Notes: generated by a model not told the origin, from the sequence alone. A DNA stretch of 64,000 nt from Saccharopolyspora erythraea NRRL 2338 (GCF_000062885.1 NC_009142.1:2903584-2967583), one strand, 5' to 3'. Shown: positions 8,561 through 17,489, counted from the stretch's first letter. Made by a program: numbers and translations.

Positions 8561-9295
8561 ATGTGGGACGGGAGGGACCAATTGGGTGTGCGGTTTGAGG
8601 AAATCGACTGGCGGGAGACGCCGATCGGCGTGATCAGTCTGCGACGGCGTCGTGATCCGTTGCTCGAAGTCGATGTCTACGAGGTCAAGCTCGACGACGA
8701 GTATCTGATGTCGAGCCTGTTCACGGTCGCCGAGGTCGAACTCGCTCGTCTCGGGCTGGCGGAGCTGCCGGGTACCGGGTTCGACGTCGTGGTCGGTGGC
8801 CTCGGGCTCGGCCATTCCGCGCGATCCGTTCTCGAGGACTCGCGGGTGCGTTCACTGATCATCGTCGAAGGCCTGGGGGAGGTGATCGAGTGGCACCAGC
8901 GCGAGCTGTTGCCGCTGTCCCCTTCCTTGGCGAGAGATGCACGAAATCGATTCGTGCACGGTGATTTCTTTGCCATGGCCGGGTCGACCGCGGGGTTCGA
9001 TCCGGTGGAACCCGGTCGGCGCTTCCACGTGATCCTCGTCGACATCGACCACTCGCCGCGGCACGTGCTGGATCCGAGCCACGCCGGTTTCTACACGACC
9101 GAGGGGCTGCGGCGGCTCGGCTCGCACCTGCACCCGGGTGGGGTGTTCGCGCTGTGGTCCGACGATCCTCCTGACGAGGAGTTCAACTCCGCACTCGCGG
9201 AAGTCTTCACCACGTCGCAGGCCCATGTCGTCACCTTCCCGAATCCCTACAGCGGCGGCGTGTCAGCCAACACCGTCTACGTCGCGACAACCTGA
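8561..9295 (+). CDS. spermidine-synthase-like SAM-fold protein
   Basis: The recognisable part runs from about residue 10 (FEEIDWRETPIGVISLRRR) to the end. It contains a nucleotide-binding glycine motif VVVGGLGLGHSARSVL, an acidic strand end IIVEG, and DVILVDIDHSPRH in place of the usual substrate-binding DxxD region. Polyamine synthases transfer aminopropyl groups from decarboxylated SAM. Many actinobacterial homologues lack proven polyamine activity, so the reaction is uncertain. ATG 8561 is weakly supported. TTG 8582, preceded by GGAGGG, is a good alternative. The longer upstream frame is not protein-like. Confidence 0.75.
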   Translation: MWDGRDQLGVRFEEIDWRETPIGVISLRRRRDPLLEVDVYEVKLDDEYLMSSLFTVAEVELARLGLAELPGTGFDVVVGGLGLGHSARSVLEDSRVRSLIIVEGLGEVIEWHQRELLPLSPSLARDARNRFVHGDFFAMAGSTAGFDPVEPGRRFHVILVDIDHSPRHVLDPSHAGFYTTEGLRRLGSHLHPGGVFALWSDDPPDEEFNSALAEVFTTSQAHVVTFPNPYSGGVSANTVYVATT

Positions 9296-9495
9296 CTCCT
9301 TTGGGACTGGCGTCCGCGGCAGCTGCGTGGGTCCCGTCGCCGTAGACTCGCCGGCCTTGGGGTGCCCACGCCGATCGGGGTGTGTGCTCGCCCGCGTCCT
9401 GCGGCCCACATGGACTGCAACTGCTCCGGACACGTTGCCGACCGGTCTTCTGAAGCTGTGGTTCAGCGTGGAGCCGTCGGAAGGGTCAGGCATGC

Positions 9496-9535
9496 CGATC
9501 CGGTGCGTCCGGATCCGCGAAGACGGCCTGCTCGT
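9496..9535 (+). repeat. 40-bp dispersed direct repeat, copy B
   Basis: Same orientation as copy A at 2931-2970, with 37 of 40 positions identical. It lies in the otherwise gene-free stretch 9296-9656. Confidence 0.6.
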
Positions 9536-9656
9536 GTGCGACGGAGGTCAGCGGACCCTCGGGGGCGGCTGACGCCGAACGTGCGTTCACGTGGAAGCGC
9601 CGCACCTGCGGGGTATGCCCGTAAGTGACCGGGCGACGTCGACCACGGGAGTTCTC

Positions 9657-10248
9657 ATGAGCACAGCGGGCGCTATCCCCGGGTACACCTACGGCGAGAC
9701 GCAGGTTCCGAGGTCACCGGTCATGAGCCGAGCTGGACCAGCTCAAGGAGACCCTGCTGTGGACGGCCGACGACGACCAGGCGCTGCGCATGGCCGGCGA
9801 CGTTCTCGCCGACCAGGTCGGTGACGTGGTCGGCACGTGGTACGGGTACGTCGCCGCGCATCCGCACCTGCTCGCCTACTTCTCCCCGCCGGACGGTGAA
9901 CCCGACGCGAACTACCTGGAGCGGGTCCGACCGCGGTTCGAGCAGTGGATCCTCGACACCTGCCGGCGGCCCTACGACCAGGCGTGGCTGGACTACCAGC
10001 ACGAGATCGCACTTCGCCACACCCGGTCGAAGAAGGACCAGACCGACCACGTCAACGCGGTGGACCAGGTCCCGTTGCGCCACATCATCGCCTTCGTCTA
10101 CCCGATCACGGCCACGATCCGCCCCTTCCTGTCGCAGAAGGGGCACGACTCGGCCGATGTCGAGCGCATGTTCCAGGCGTGGTTCAAGGCAGTCACCCTG
10201 GAGGTGGCGCTGTGGAGCCGGCCTTACACGCTCCAGGACGCCTGGTAG
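9657..10248 (+). pseudogene. protoglobin with a one-base frameshift
   Basis: ATG 9657, preceded by GGGAG, opens MSTAGAIPGYTYGETQVPRSPVMS, the usual protoglobin N-terminus. From 9730 the family sequence continues in the next frame (ELDQLKETLLWTADDDQALRMAGDVLADQ...) to the stop at 10248. Removing one C from the GCCG run at 9727-9730 restores one frame. Downstream features are typical of single-domain haem protoglobins: WYGYVAAHPHLLAYF, WLDYQHEIALRHT with the proximal-histidine region, and a final AWFKAVTLEVALWS. An internal ATG at 9790 would give only a 152-residue, N-terminally shortened globin. Either the gene is broken or there is a sequencing error. Confidence 0.85.
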
Positions 10249-10266
10249 CGGTGCGGCGCTGGTGGT

Positions 10267-10286
10267 GGGCGACGTCTCCGTCGCCC
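10267..10286 (+). terminator. hairpin after the protoglobin
   Basis: GGGCGACG (10267-10274) pairs perfectly with CGTCGCCC (10279-10286) across a TCTC loop, about 20 bases after the protoglobin stop. There is no T-run, as is common for actinobacterial terminators. Confidence 0.5.
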
Positions 10287-10349
10287 CTCGTGCCGGCGCT
10301 TCACCTTGACCCCCGCGGCAGGGACGAACGTACCTACCTGGGGGCCGCT

Positions 10350-10601
10350 CTACCGAAGCCGTGATGGTCTTGCTCCGAAGCGCGTCGGTTCCTCGTCGTG
10401 CCGTTCCGCCTGGTCCGCCGGGGGCTCTTGCGCCTGGTCCACGGCGTGTTCGAGTTGATCGGCCAGTTCGCGGACAAGTCGCTGCAACGAACTGCTCCAC
10501 TCCGAACCGACCTCGAGGCAACCCACGCGCTGCTGGAGGGCGCCGAGAAGGTCTCGCGTTTCCGCGTACTCGCGCTGCAACTCATCGATCACCGTGATCA
10601 T
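10350..10601 (-). CDS. small coiled-coil-type hypothetical protein
   Basis: From ATG 10601 the product begins MITVIDELQREYAETRDLLG and continues as a strongly heptad-like amphipathic helix to about residue 55. A charged, Pro/Arg-rich tail follows. GTG 10661 is an alternative upstream start. Neither start has a clear ribosome site. No family recognised. The helical periodicity and coding-like base use argue for a real gene, but support is moderate. Confidence 0.42.
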   Translation of the reverse strand: MITVIDELQREYAETRDLLGALQQRVGCLEVGSEWSSSLQRLVRELADQLEHAVDQAQEPPADQAERHDEEPTRFGARPSRLR

Positions 10602-10865
10602 TGTGAGCAGGCCGGTTAGAGGAACGGGCTCGTTCCGATAACCCTTTGGGAAACTCGGCACGGAGATCGACTTACTGTGAGAAAATTTCGGTTTTTCGCT
10701 GCGGCGATCGCCGCGGTGGGCCTACCGCCGCGAGCAGGTCGCGGGCCTGTGCCGGCTCAGCCTTGCTCGGGTAGGTCGATGCGCCGGAAGAGCTGAGTCC
10801 GGTCGACTCGCCCTGTTCGTCGACCAGCTCCGGCCGGCAGTCGCGACTGGTGCCGAGAACGAGGC

Positions 10866-10892
10866 TTGACAACGCCCGGTTTGCCCGACAAT
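10866..10892 (+). promoter_or_regulatory. candidate promoter of the MshC-like gene (leaderless)
   Basis: TTGACA at 10866-10871 and GACAAT at 10887-10892 are separated by 15 bases. A start site about seven bases after the -10 would fall on the ATG at 10899, giving a leaderless mRNA. The short spacer weakens the call. Confidence 0.4.
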
Positions 10893-10898
10893 GGAGGC

Positions 10899-12044
10899 AT
10901 GATCGGAACATCAACCGTGAACTCAGACTTCGTGATCGGCGGTTCGCGGGTGGCGATGCTGGACCGTGCGCGCGTGTATGCGTGCGGAGTCACGCCGTAC
11001 GACGTGACCCACCTCGGGCACGCGGCGACGTTCGTGTGGGTCGACGTGCTCGCCAGGGTGCTGCGGTTGCTGGACGTGGAACCGGAGGTGTGCCGCAACG
11101 TCACCGACGTCGATGACGTCCTGGACGCCGCCTCCGAGCGTGCCGGCGCGTACTACGACCGGTTCGCTGCCATCCACCAGTTCCAGTTCGACGACGACAT
11201 GGCGGCGCTGAACGTCCGTCCGCCGGAGCACGAACCCCGGGCGCATCGCTACGTTGAATCCGTCATCCGGCTGGCGTGCGGTTTGCTGGGGCGAGGCGCT
11301 GCCTACAGCAGCGGCGGCAGCGTGTACTTCCGCGGGCACGACGTCCCCGCCCGCGCCGGCGTCGAACGCCTGGAAGCACTGCGGCTGGCACGCCAGTTCG
11401 GCGGGCGGCCCGACGATCCCGCCAAGGAAGACGAGTTCGACGTGGCGGTGTGGCAGGCGAGCGAGCCGGGGCACCCCTCCTGGGACTCTCCGTGGGGGCC
11501 GGGCCGACCCGGATGGCATGCCGAATGCGTGGCGATGTCGCTGTCGGTGCTGGGTGCGGGTGTCGACATCCACGCGGGTGGCGCTGATCTTCGCTTTCCG
11601 CACCATGCGTACCACGCCGCGATGGCGGAGGCCTTCACCGGCATCACCCCGTACGCGCGGTCCTGGTTCCATGTCGGCACCGTCGCTGTCGCGGGCGAGA
11701 AGATGGCCAAGTCGGCCGGCAACCTCGTGCTGCTCGGTGATCTGCTCGCGGAGCACTCGTCGGACACGATCAGGCTGATGATCCTGGACCGCCCGTGGCA
11801 GTCATCTTGGGACTACCTGCCGCAGCAGGCAGACGCCGCGGCTGACCGGGTGGAAGCGCTCCGCCGTGCGGCGGCGCGTGACGAGGCGGCATCGCAGGCG
11901 GCGGTCGGTGAGGTCCACCGCCTGCTCGCCCACGAGCTCGACGTGCCGGCTGCGCTGGATGTCGCCATCGAGGCCGGGGGGATCACGGCGAGGACGCTGG
12001 CCACCACACTGGGACTGCGAGACCCGCATGCCGGGGGCGTGTAA
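10899..12044 (+). CDS. MshC/cysteinyl-tRNA-synthetase-like ligase paralogue
   Basis: This class I synthetase-fold protein (381 aa) has the HIGH-like segment CGVTPYDVTHLGHA (about residues 30-43) and the KMSKS-like loop GEKMAKSAGNLVLL (about 266-279). It has candidate zinc ligands in ACGVTPYD, WHAECVAM and FPHHAYH. The TPYDxTHLGHA form is that of MshC, which joins cysteine to glucosaminyl-inositol in mycothiol synthesis, rather than CysRS. It lacks the long C-terminal anticodon domain of CysRS. The family glutamate after PHH is replaced (PHHAYH). It is probably a paralogue with another amine acceptor, or a second MshC. ATG 10899 lies at the predicted transcript start. No mycothiol genes adjoin. 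Confidence 0.78.
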   Translation: MIGTSTVNSDFVIGGSRVAMLDRARVYACGVTPYDVTHLGHAATFVWVDVLARVLRLLDVEPEVCRNVTDVDDVLDAASERAGAYYDRFAAIHQFQFDDDMAALNVRPPEHEPRAHRYVESVIRLACGLLGRGAAYSSGGSVYFRGHDVPARAGVERLEALRLARQFGGRPDDPAKEDEFDVAVWQASEPGHPSWDSPWGPGRPGWHAECVAMSLSVLGAGVDIHAGGADLRFPHHAYHAAMAEAFTGITPYARSWFHVGTVAVAGEKMAKSAGNLVLLGDLLAEHSSDTIRLMILDRPWQSSWDYLPQQADAAADRVEALRRAAARDEAASQAAVGEVHRLLAHELDVPAALDVAIEAGGITARTLATTLGLRDPHAGGV

Positions 12045-12129
12045 CGGAGGGCCTGCAGACTATCGCCACTCCCTCTTGTCGGTCGGCTAGGGCTTTTCGC
12101 AGTTCAGGGACGGCGCACAGGAGGGTTCG

Positions 12130-13866
12130 TCAGTCGCGTCCGGTGCGGGACAGGCCGGCGATCAGCCCGAGCAGTGCGAGCCCGGTCGCGGGGGCGGCGA
12201 CGGTCCACGGTGCGGTCTCGGCGTAGTCGAGGGACTGGGACAGCATCGTTCCCCACTCGGGGGAGTCGTGCGGGGCGGCCAGCCCGAGAAAGCCGAGTCC
12301 GGCCAGCGCGAGCGCGTTGTGGGGGAGTCGGACGAGGGCGTGCCGGGCGACCGAGGGCAGTACCGATGGCAGCACATGTCGCAGCAGGATCTGCGCGTGC
12401 CCGGCTCCACTGGTCACTGCCGCTTGCACGAAGCCGGAGGCGCGGACCTCGGTGGCGAGGGTGCGGCTGTGCACCGCCAGCGGGATCCAGGCCACCGCAC
12501 ACACGGCGACGGCGGCGCTGAGCATGCCGGGACCGGCCACCGCTGCCACGACGACTCCGGCCAGCACAGGGGGCACCGCGTTGAGCACGTCGGCGATCCC
12601 GGCGCGGGGGCGGGTTCGCGTAGTGCCCGCGACGAGGCCGATCACGAGTGCGGCTGCGCTGACGGTCAACGAAGCTCCGATGCTCGGGAGCGCGCCGTGC
12701 CCGAACCGGGCCAGCAGGTCTCGGCCGAGGGCGTCGGTGCCGAAGGGGTGCGCGGCGGTGGGAGCGTGGAGGCGCTCGGTGAGGGTGATCGCGTTCGGAT
12801 CGCGCGGCATCCCGGCGACGATGGCGGTGCCCAGTACCGCGGCCACGGCGAACGCCCACCGCGGGGTTCCTGCCGACCTCGGTGCGGCCGGTGCCAGGCC
12901 CGCGCTGTGCAGGGCAGCGCCCAGCATCCACCGGTGCGCGAGGATTCCCATCGCACCGAGCACGAGGCCTAACAGTGCCAGGACGGCCACACACGCCTGT
13001 ACCACTGGCAGGTCCTGGGCGAGCACGGCGTGCAGGGCGATGGCTCCCAGTCCCGGGATCGCGAAGACGGTCTCGATCACGATCCCGGATCCGAGCAGGC
13101 CGACGAACAGCAGCACCAGTTGCGGCAGCGCGACGGCCACGGCGCGGTGCACGACGGCGGTCAGCACGGCGGTTCGCCGGAACCCGGTCGCTCTCCAGGT
13201 GTGCACCCACGGCTCGGACAGGACGTTGTCGATCGCGGTGGCCAGCATCCGGGTGAGCACTCCTGCGGCGGGAATTCCCAGAGCGAGGGCAGGAAGCGGC
13301 ATGTTTTGCGGTCCTGCCCACCCGGACGTCGGCGCGAGTCCCAAGTGAACCGCCAACACCGTGAGGAGGGCGGCGGCGAGCAGGAACTCCGGCAGTGCTG
13401 CCAGCAGTGAGCCGACCGCGATCGCGCCGTTTCCGACGGACTGCGCTGTCCGGGTTGCCCGCCACAGGCTCGGGGCGAGCACGAGCAGCGCGCACACGAG
13501 GCAGACCGCGCTGGCGGCCAGTGCCAGGGTGATCGAAATGCCCAGTGCTTGCCCGATCGATGTGGACACCGGCGCGCCGGTGACCCAGGACTGACCGAAG
13601 TCACCGCGCACCGCACCTGCCAGCCAGCTCAGCGTGCCGCTGATCGGGTCATCGGGCATGCCGACGTCCCGTCGAATGGCCTCCAGCACGGCCGGGTCGA
13701 GTTCCTGTTCGGCGGAGCGGGCGCGCAGGACGGTTTGGGCCGGGTCATCGCCGCCGAGCCAGGGCAGGGCGCCGACGACGAACGCGAGTCCGGTGAACGC
13801 GCCCACGACGACGAGCAGGCCCCGGAGTGCGGGCACAGCCGTCGGTGAGGTCGTCAGCGGCCTCAT
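12130..13866 (-). CDS. fused nickel/peptide ABC permease (DppB-DppC-like in one chain)
   Basis: ATG 13866 overlaps the stop of the lipoprotein gene by four bases (ATGA). The 578-residue protein holds two complete permease units. The first (about residues 1-295) contains SWLAGAVRGDFGQSW and the EAA-type loop WRATGFRRTAVLTAVVHRA. The second (about 310-570) starts at the DppC-type signature HPFGTDALGRDLLARF and has a second EAA loop, VRASGFVQAAVTSGAGHAQ. In most importers these are two genes. It forms the membrane channel for the adjacent binding protein and the two ATPases. Ten or more hydrophobic segments are visible. An upstream Arg-rich extension of the frame is not coding. Confidence 0.88.
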   Translation of the reverse strand: MRPLTTSPTAVPALRGLLVVVGAFTGLAFVVGALPWLGGDDPAQTVLRARSAEQELDPAVLEAIRRDVGMPDDPISGTLSWLAGAVRGDFGQSWVTGAPVSTSIGQALGISITLALAASAVCLVCALLVLAPSLWRATRTAQSVGNGAIAVGSLLAALPEFLLAAALLTVLAVHLGLAPTSGWAGPQNMPLPALALGIPAAGVLTRMLATAIDNVLSEPWVHTWRATGFRRTAVLTAVVHRAVAVALPQLVLLFVGLLGSGIVIETVFAIPGLGAIALHAVLAQDLPVVQACVAVLALLGLVLGAMGILAHRWMLGAALHSAGLAPAAPRSAGTPRWAFAVAAVLGTAIVAGMPRDPNAITLTERLHAPTAAHPFGTDALGRDLLARFGHGALPSIGASLTVSAAALVIGLVAGTTRTRPRAGIADVLNAVPPVLAGVVVAAVAGPGMLSAAVAVCAVAWIPLAVHSRTLATEVRASGFVQAAVTSGAGHAQILLRHVLPSVLPSVARHALVRLPHNALALAGLGFLGLAAPHDSPEWGTMLSQSLDYAETAPWTVAAPATGLALLGLIAGLSRTGRD

Positions 13867-15359
13867 GCGCCCGGAGCCGTTTCCGCGGTGATCAGTCGAC
13901 GGTCGAAGCTGTCCTGGGCGACGCCCTGAACACCGGGTGCGACTCCGATGCGAGTGCGCTCGTGGGCGAGGGGGATGACCGCGTCGTGGGCGAGCACCTG
14001 TGAGGCGATCCGCACCGCCGCCTGCTTGCGCTGCTCCGCATCGGCAGCGCCGGCTTCGGCGACGGCGGCGTCGAGGGCGGGATCGCACAGCATCGAGAGG
14101 TTGTAGCTGCCCCCGCAGGTCCAGTCGGTGCTGAGGTAGCCGACCGGGTCGCCGGTGTCGACCGCGTACGAGCGGGTGCCGATGACCACGTCGTAGTCAC
14201 CTCGAAGCATTTCGGACTCCAGGGTGGAGTATTCCTGGACGACCACGTTCTCGACCGTGAATCCCGCGGAGCGCAGGTTCTCGGCGACTACCGAGGCGAT
14301 CTCGGGGAGTTCCGGTCGTTCGTCGTAGGTGGCGATCCGGAGCGGCTGCCCCTGCGGTGTTGCGGGAGCGGTTCCGTGCTGCTGAGCAGGAGGTTCCGCC
14401 GCCCACGTGCTGGCGGGCCCGAACAGGCCCTTGGCGGCATCGGCTTGGCCGGCGTAGACGCCCGCGGTGATCTGGGCCGGGTGAACGGCGTCTCGAGCCG
14501 CCGCCCGCAGCGCCGGATCGGCCAGCGTCCCCTTCCTCGTGTTGAGGTGGGCGCTGACCAACCGCGGCAGCGGGAAGTCGAGCACCTGGTGGCCGGTGAT
14601 CGTGGGCAGTTGGGAGACCGGCACGGTGTCGATGATGTCGACCTCACCTGCGCGCAGCGCCTTGGCCCGGCTCGCGCCGTCGGCGATGAAGCGGGCGTCG
14701 ACCCCGGAGGCCTTCGGCGCACCGCCCCAGTACTCCCGGTTCGCACTCAGCGTCGCGCTCGTGGCCCCTTGGACGCTGTCGAGCACGTACGGGCCGGTGG
14801 CGGCGCGAACGGGGGCCGGTGCGGTCGGATCTTCGCGGTAGGCCGACGGTGCGAGGATGGCCAGTCCTGGTGCGGTGAGCCGTTGCGCGAGGATCGGGTC
14901 GGGCTTGGTGGTGGACACGTCCAGGGTGCGCTCGCCGGTTGCTGCGGCGGACAGTTCGACGCCCTTGAGCGCGCGCGGTGGGGTGGTTGCCGCGGCGGCG
15001 TGGTTGAGCGCGGCGCCGGCGTGCTCGGCGGTCAGCGGTGTGCCGTCGTGGAAGACCACCCCGGGGCGCAGCGTCATCCGCAGGGTGTCGGGGTCGATCT
15101 GCTCCCAGCTCTCCGCCAACGCGGGGCGGGGTGTGCCGTCGGGGTCCAGGGCGGTGAGGGTTTCGGTGACGCCGAGCTTGCTGAGCAGCACTGCGTCATC
15201 GCTGTAGGGGGACATCTCGGCGGCGGGCTGGAACGCCATCCCCACGCTCAGCCGGTCGGCCGTGCCCGTGCCGGGGCTGCCGGCGAAGCAGCCGGAGAGG
15301 AGGAGGGCGCCTGCCAGCAGGCTCGCGGCGAGGGCGGCTCTGTTCGGGCGCACGGGCAT
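13863..15359 (-). CDS. solute-binding lipoprotein, nickel/oligopeptide ABC class (SBP_bac_5)
   Basis: ATG 15359 follows AAGGAG. Residues 1-24 form a lipoprotein signal ending in the lipobox LLSGC (MPVRPNRAALAASLLAGALLLSGC region). The mature domain has the family pattern ALAESWEQIDPDTLRMTLRPGVVFHDGTPLTAEH, a central LSANREYWGGAPKASGV, and a C-terminal SYNLSMLCDPALDAAV. It would capture substrate outside the membrane and deliver it to the fused permease. Members of this class bind peptides, nickel chelates or opine metallophores such as staphylopine. A Zur-type box 46 bases upstream favours a zinc-related ligand. Confidence 0.9.
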   Translation of the reverse strand: MPVRPNRAALAASLLAGALLLSGCFAGSPGTGTADRLSVGMAFQPAAEMSPYSDDAVLLSKLGVTETLTALDPDGTPRPALAESWEQIDPDTLRMTLRPGVVFHDGTPLTAEHAGAALNHAAAATTPPRALKGVELSAAATGERTLDVSTTKPDPILAQRLTAPGLAILAPSAYREDPTAPAPVRAATGPYVLDSVQGATSATLSANREYWGGAPKASGVDARFIADGASRAKALRAGEVDIIDTVPVSQLPTITGHQVLDFPLPRLVSAHLNTRKGTLADPALRAAARDAVHPAQITAGVYAGQADAAKGLFGPASTWAAEPPAQQHGTAPATPQGQPLRIATYDERPELPEIASVVAENLRSAGFTVENVVVQEYSTLESEMLRGDYDVVIGTRSYAVDTGDPVGYLSTDWTCGGSYNLSMLCDPALDAAVAEAGAADAEQRKQAAVRIASQVLAHDAVIPLAHERTRIGVAPGVQGVAQDSFDRRLITAETAPGA

Positions 15360-15402
15360 GGGTGCGGATCTCCTTGGACGTGGACGGATGTTCCGTAGGA
15401 CT

Positions 15403-16686
15403 CTAATGAGAACGGTTTTCATTCGGGTAGTGCCGGGCGAGCACGAGGAGGGTGAGACCTCCCACGGCGGGCAGGGCGGCCAGGAACAGCCACGGCACCG
15501 CGGCCGCTGCCGCCGGTTGTGCGGCGAGGTCGAGCAGTCCGCCCGCGGCGCCGCTGCCGACCAGGACCGCGAGTCCGCCGGCTGATGACAGGAAGCCGTA
15601 GTAGGAGCCGAGGTTGTCTTCGCGCGCCAGTCGCGGCACGAGGTCCTGGGCCACCGGAACGGCCAGCATCTGGCCGAGGGTCAGCAGCACCACGAACGCC
15701 ACGGCGGGTGCGAGGCCGAACGGCCCGGGCGGGGGTGTCCACGGTGCCCACGCCGCGACGACGGCGAAGGCGAGGCTCAGCAGGCCGAAACCCAGCGGTA
15801 GTGCCCGGGTCGCTCCCAGTCGCGTGCGGGCCCATCGCGCGAGGGGGATCTGGCCGGTCACGACCATGACCGCGGCGAGCGCGAACATCCACCCCAGCGC
15901 GGATTCCGCCCCGACGCGTTCGAGTTCGACCGGAAGTGCCAGGTAGAGCTGGTTGTAGCTCAACAGGTAGGCGCTGTAGGCGGCGGCGAAGAGCAGGAAC
16001 GTGCGGTTGCGCGCGATGTCCGACCAGCCCGCCTGCAACGGGCGCCGTTCGTCCCGGGCGCCACGGGGCAGCCATCGTGCGTGCGCGGCCAGGATGAGCG
16101 CGAAGACCGCTGCGGCCGCCGAACAGGTCAGCCCGAAGTCGACGCCGAGGAGAGCGGTGCCGAGCAGCGGTCCGGTCACCGCGCCGATTTCACCGCACAC
16201 GGCGAACAGTCCGAACAGCTCGGTGCGGGTGATGATCCCGCGGTCCTCCAGCGCCGCGCCTTGCGCTGCCAGCGCGGATTCCACCGCTGGGGAGAACAGC
16301 GCTGCGGCGAATCCGATGAGAACGGTTCCGGTCAGGACGGTGCCGAGATCCTCGGCCGCGGCCAGCACCACGAACCCCACGATGCGCAGGACGCATCCCG
16401 TCAGCACGGTCGGCCTGATCCCGAAGCGGTCGGTCAGGGCGCCACCGAGCACGAACAGCCCTTGCTGGCTGAACGTGCGCACCCCGAGCACGACGCCGAT
16501 GGCCCAGCCCGCCATCGCGAGGTCCTTGGAAAGGTGCACTGCCAGGAACGGGACCACCAGGTAGAAGCCCACGTTGAAGGCGAGCTGGGTCAGCAGCAGC
16601 AGTCGGGCGATGCCGGGCAACTGTGCGAACTGAGCCAACAGAGACCAGCGGCGCACGACGGGATTCCGCCGGGTTCCGGCGGTCAC
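15403..16686 (-). CDS. MFS transporter, probable metallophore exporter
   Basis: GTG 16686 overlaps the ATPase stop by four bases and is preceded by AAGGAG. The 427 residues form 12 hydrophobic segments, with the MFS loop GGALTDRFGIRPTVL after helix 2 and the helix-1 signature FNVGFYLVVPFLAVHL. It resembles drug and metabolite exporters (MdtH/CntE type). Its place inside an ABC metallophore-type importer operon matches the CntE exporter of the staphylopine system. This is a context argument, since substrate cannot be read from sequence. Its last codons overlap the Zur-like box that precedes the lipoprotein gene. Confidence 0.85.
   Translation of the reverse strand: MTAGTRRNPVVRRWSLLAQFAQLPGIARLLLLTQLAFNVGFYLVVPFLAVHLSKDLAMAGWAIGVVLGVRTFSQQGLFVLGGALTDRFGIRPTVLTGCVLRIVGFVVLAAAEDLGTVLTGTVLIGFAAALFSPAVESALAAQGAALEDRGIITRTELFGLFAVCGEIGAVTGPLLGTALLGVDFGLTCSAAAAVFALILAAHARWLPRGARDERRPLQAGWSDIARNRTFLLFAAAYSAYLLSYNQLYLALPVELERVGAESALGWMFALAAVMVVTGQIPLARWARTRLGATRALPLGFGLLSLAFAVVAAWAPWTPPPGPFGLAPAVAFVVLLTLGQMLAVPVAQDLVPRLAREDNLGSYYGFLSSAGGLAVLVGSGAAGGLLDLAAQPAAAAAVPWLFLAALPAVGGLTLLVLARHYPNENRSH
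15405..15423. promoter_or_regulatory. Zur-type box before the lipoprotein gene
   Basis: AATGAGAACGGTTTTCATT is a 19-bp palindrome with one mismatch. Its core TGAGAACGGTTTTCA has the 7-1-7 layout of actinobacterial Zur sites (consensus about TGAxAATxATTxTCA). It ends 46 bases before the lipoprotein start and suggests a second, zinc-repressed promoter inside the operon. Confidence 0.6.
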
Positions 16687-17489
16687 TCGACAACTCCTTC
16701 GGAGAGGCAGGAGCTCAGGCGCGGGACGGAGTCGAGCAGTGTCCGGGTGTAGTCGTGTGTGGGGGAGCCGAAGACGTCGTCGGTGCTGCCGTGCTCGACG
16801 ATCTCGCCTGCGCGCATGACCATGACTCGATCGCAGAGCCGGCGCACGACGGCGAGGTCGTGGGTGACCAGGAGCAGGCCGAGGCCCTCGGGTTCGACGA
16901 GATCCCGCAAGCGGCCCAGCACGCGCGAGCGAACCGATGCGTCCAGCGCGGTGACCGGCTCGTCGGCGAGCAGGAAGCGCGGCGACGGGGCCAAAGCGCG
17001 GGCGATCGCGATCCGTTGCCGTTGTCCGCCCGAGAACGCGGCGGGACGTCGGCCGGCCATCTCCGGCTCCAGCCCGACCAGGCGCAGGACGTCGGCGACC
17101 CTCTGTTCCCGGTCGACTGGCACGCGCAGGTACCGGAGGGGCTCTGCGATGGCGTCACCGATCCGCATCCGGGGATTCAGCGACGACCACGGGTCCTGCG
17201 GGACGAACTGCACCTCGGAGCGAAACCACCGCAACGACCGCGCACCACCCGGCTGCACGGGTTGGTCCCGGTAGGACACGGTGCCCTCGTCCGGGGCTTC
17301 GAGCGCGAGCAGCATGCGCAACAACGTCGACTTGCCGCACCCGGATTCCCCGACGATGCCGACCCGCTCGCCTGCGTGGAGTTCCACGTCCACCCCGTTG
17401 AGGGCGTGCACGCGGGGCGCGGACCCGAGCCATCCCGACGACGACGTCCGATAGCTACGACGAAGTCCCCTCGCAAGCAGCATCCTCAC
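16683..17489 (-). CDS. ABC ATPase, OppF/DppF/CntF-like
   Basis: GTG 17489 overlaps the upstream ATPase stop by four bases and has AAAGGCGG before it. ATG 17483 is also possible. The 268 residues show Walker A GESGCGKST (about residues 46-54), the Q-loop VPQDPWSSLNP, the signature SGGQRQR (about 150) and Walker B FLLADEPV followed by the H-loop THD. It energises uptake with the other ATPase. Most of the long frame upstream of this start is a shadow of the neighbouring gene. It belongs to the operon ATPase-ATPase-MFS-lipoprotein-permease. Confidence 0.92.
   Translation of the reverse strand: MRMLLARGLRRSYRTSSSGWLGSAPRVHALNGVDVELHAGERVGIVGESGCGKSTLLRMLLALEAPDEGTVSYRDQPVQPGGARSLRWFRSEVQFVPQDPWSSLNPRMRIGDAIAEPLRYLRVPVDREQRVADVLRLVGLEPEMAGRRPAAFSGGQRQRIAIARALAPSPRFLLADEPVTALDASVRSRVLGRLRDLVEPEGLGLLLVTHDLAVVRRLCDRVMVMRAGEIVEHGSTDDVFGSPTHDYTRTLLDSVPRLSSCLSEGVVE

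Noticed and set aside
9721-10521. Minus-strand frame of 266 aa
   Set aside because: It is antisense to the protoglobin coding sequence, which is clearly conserved.
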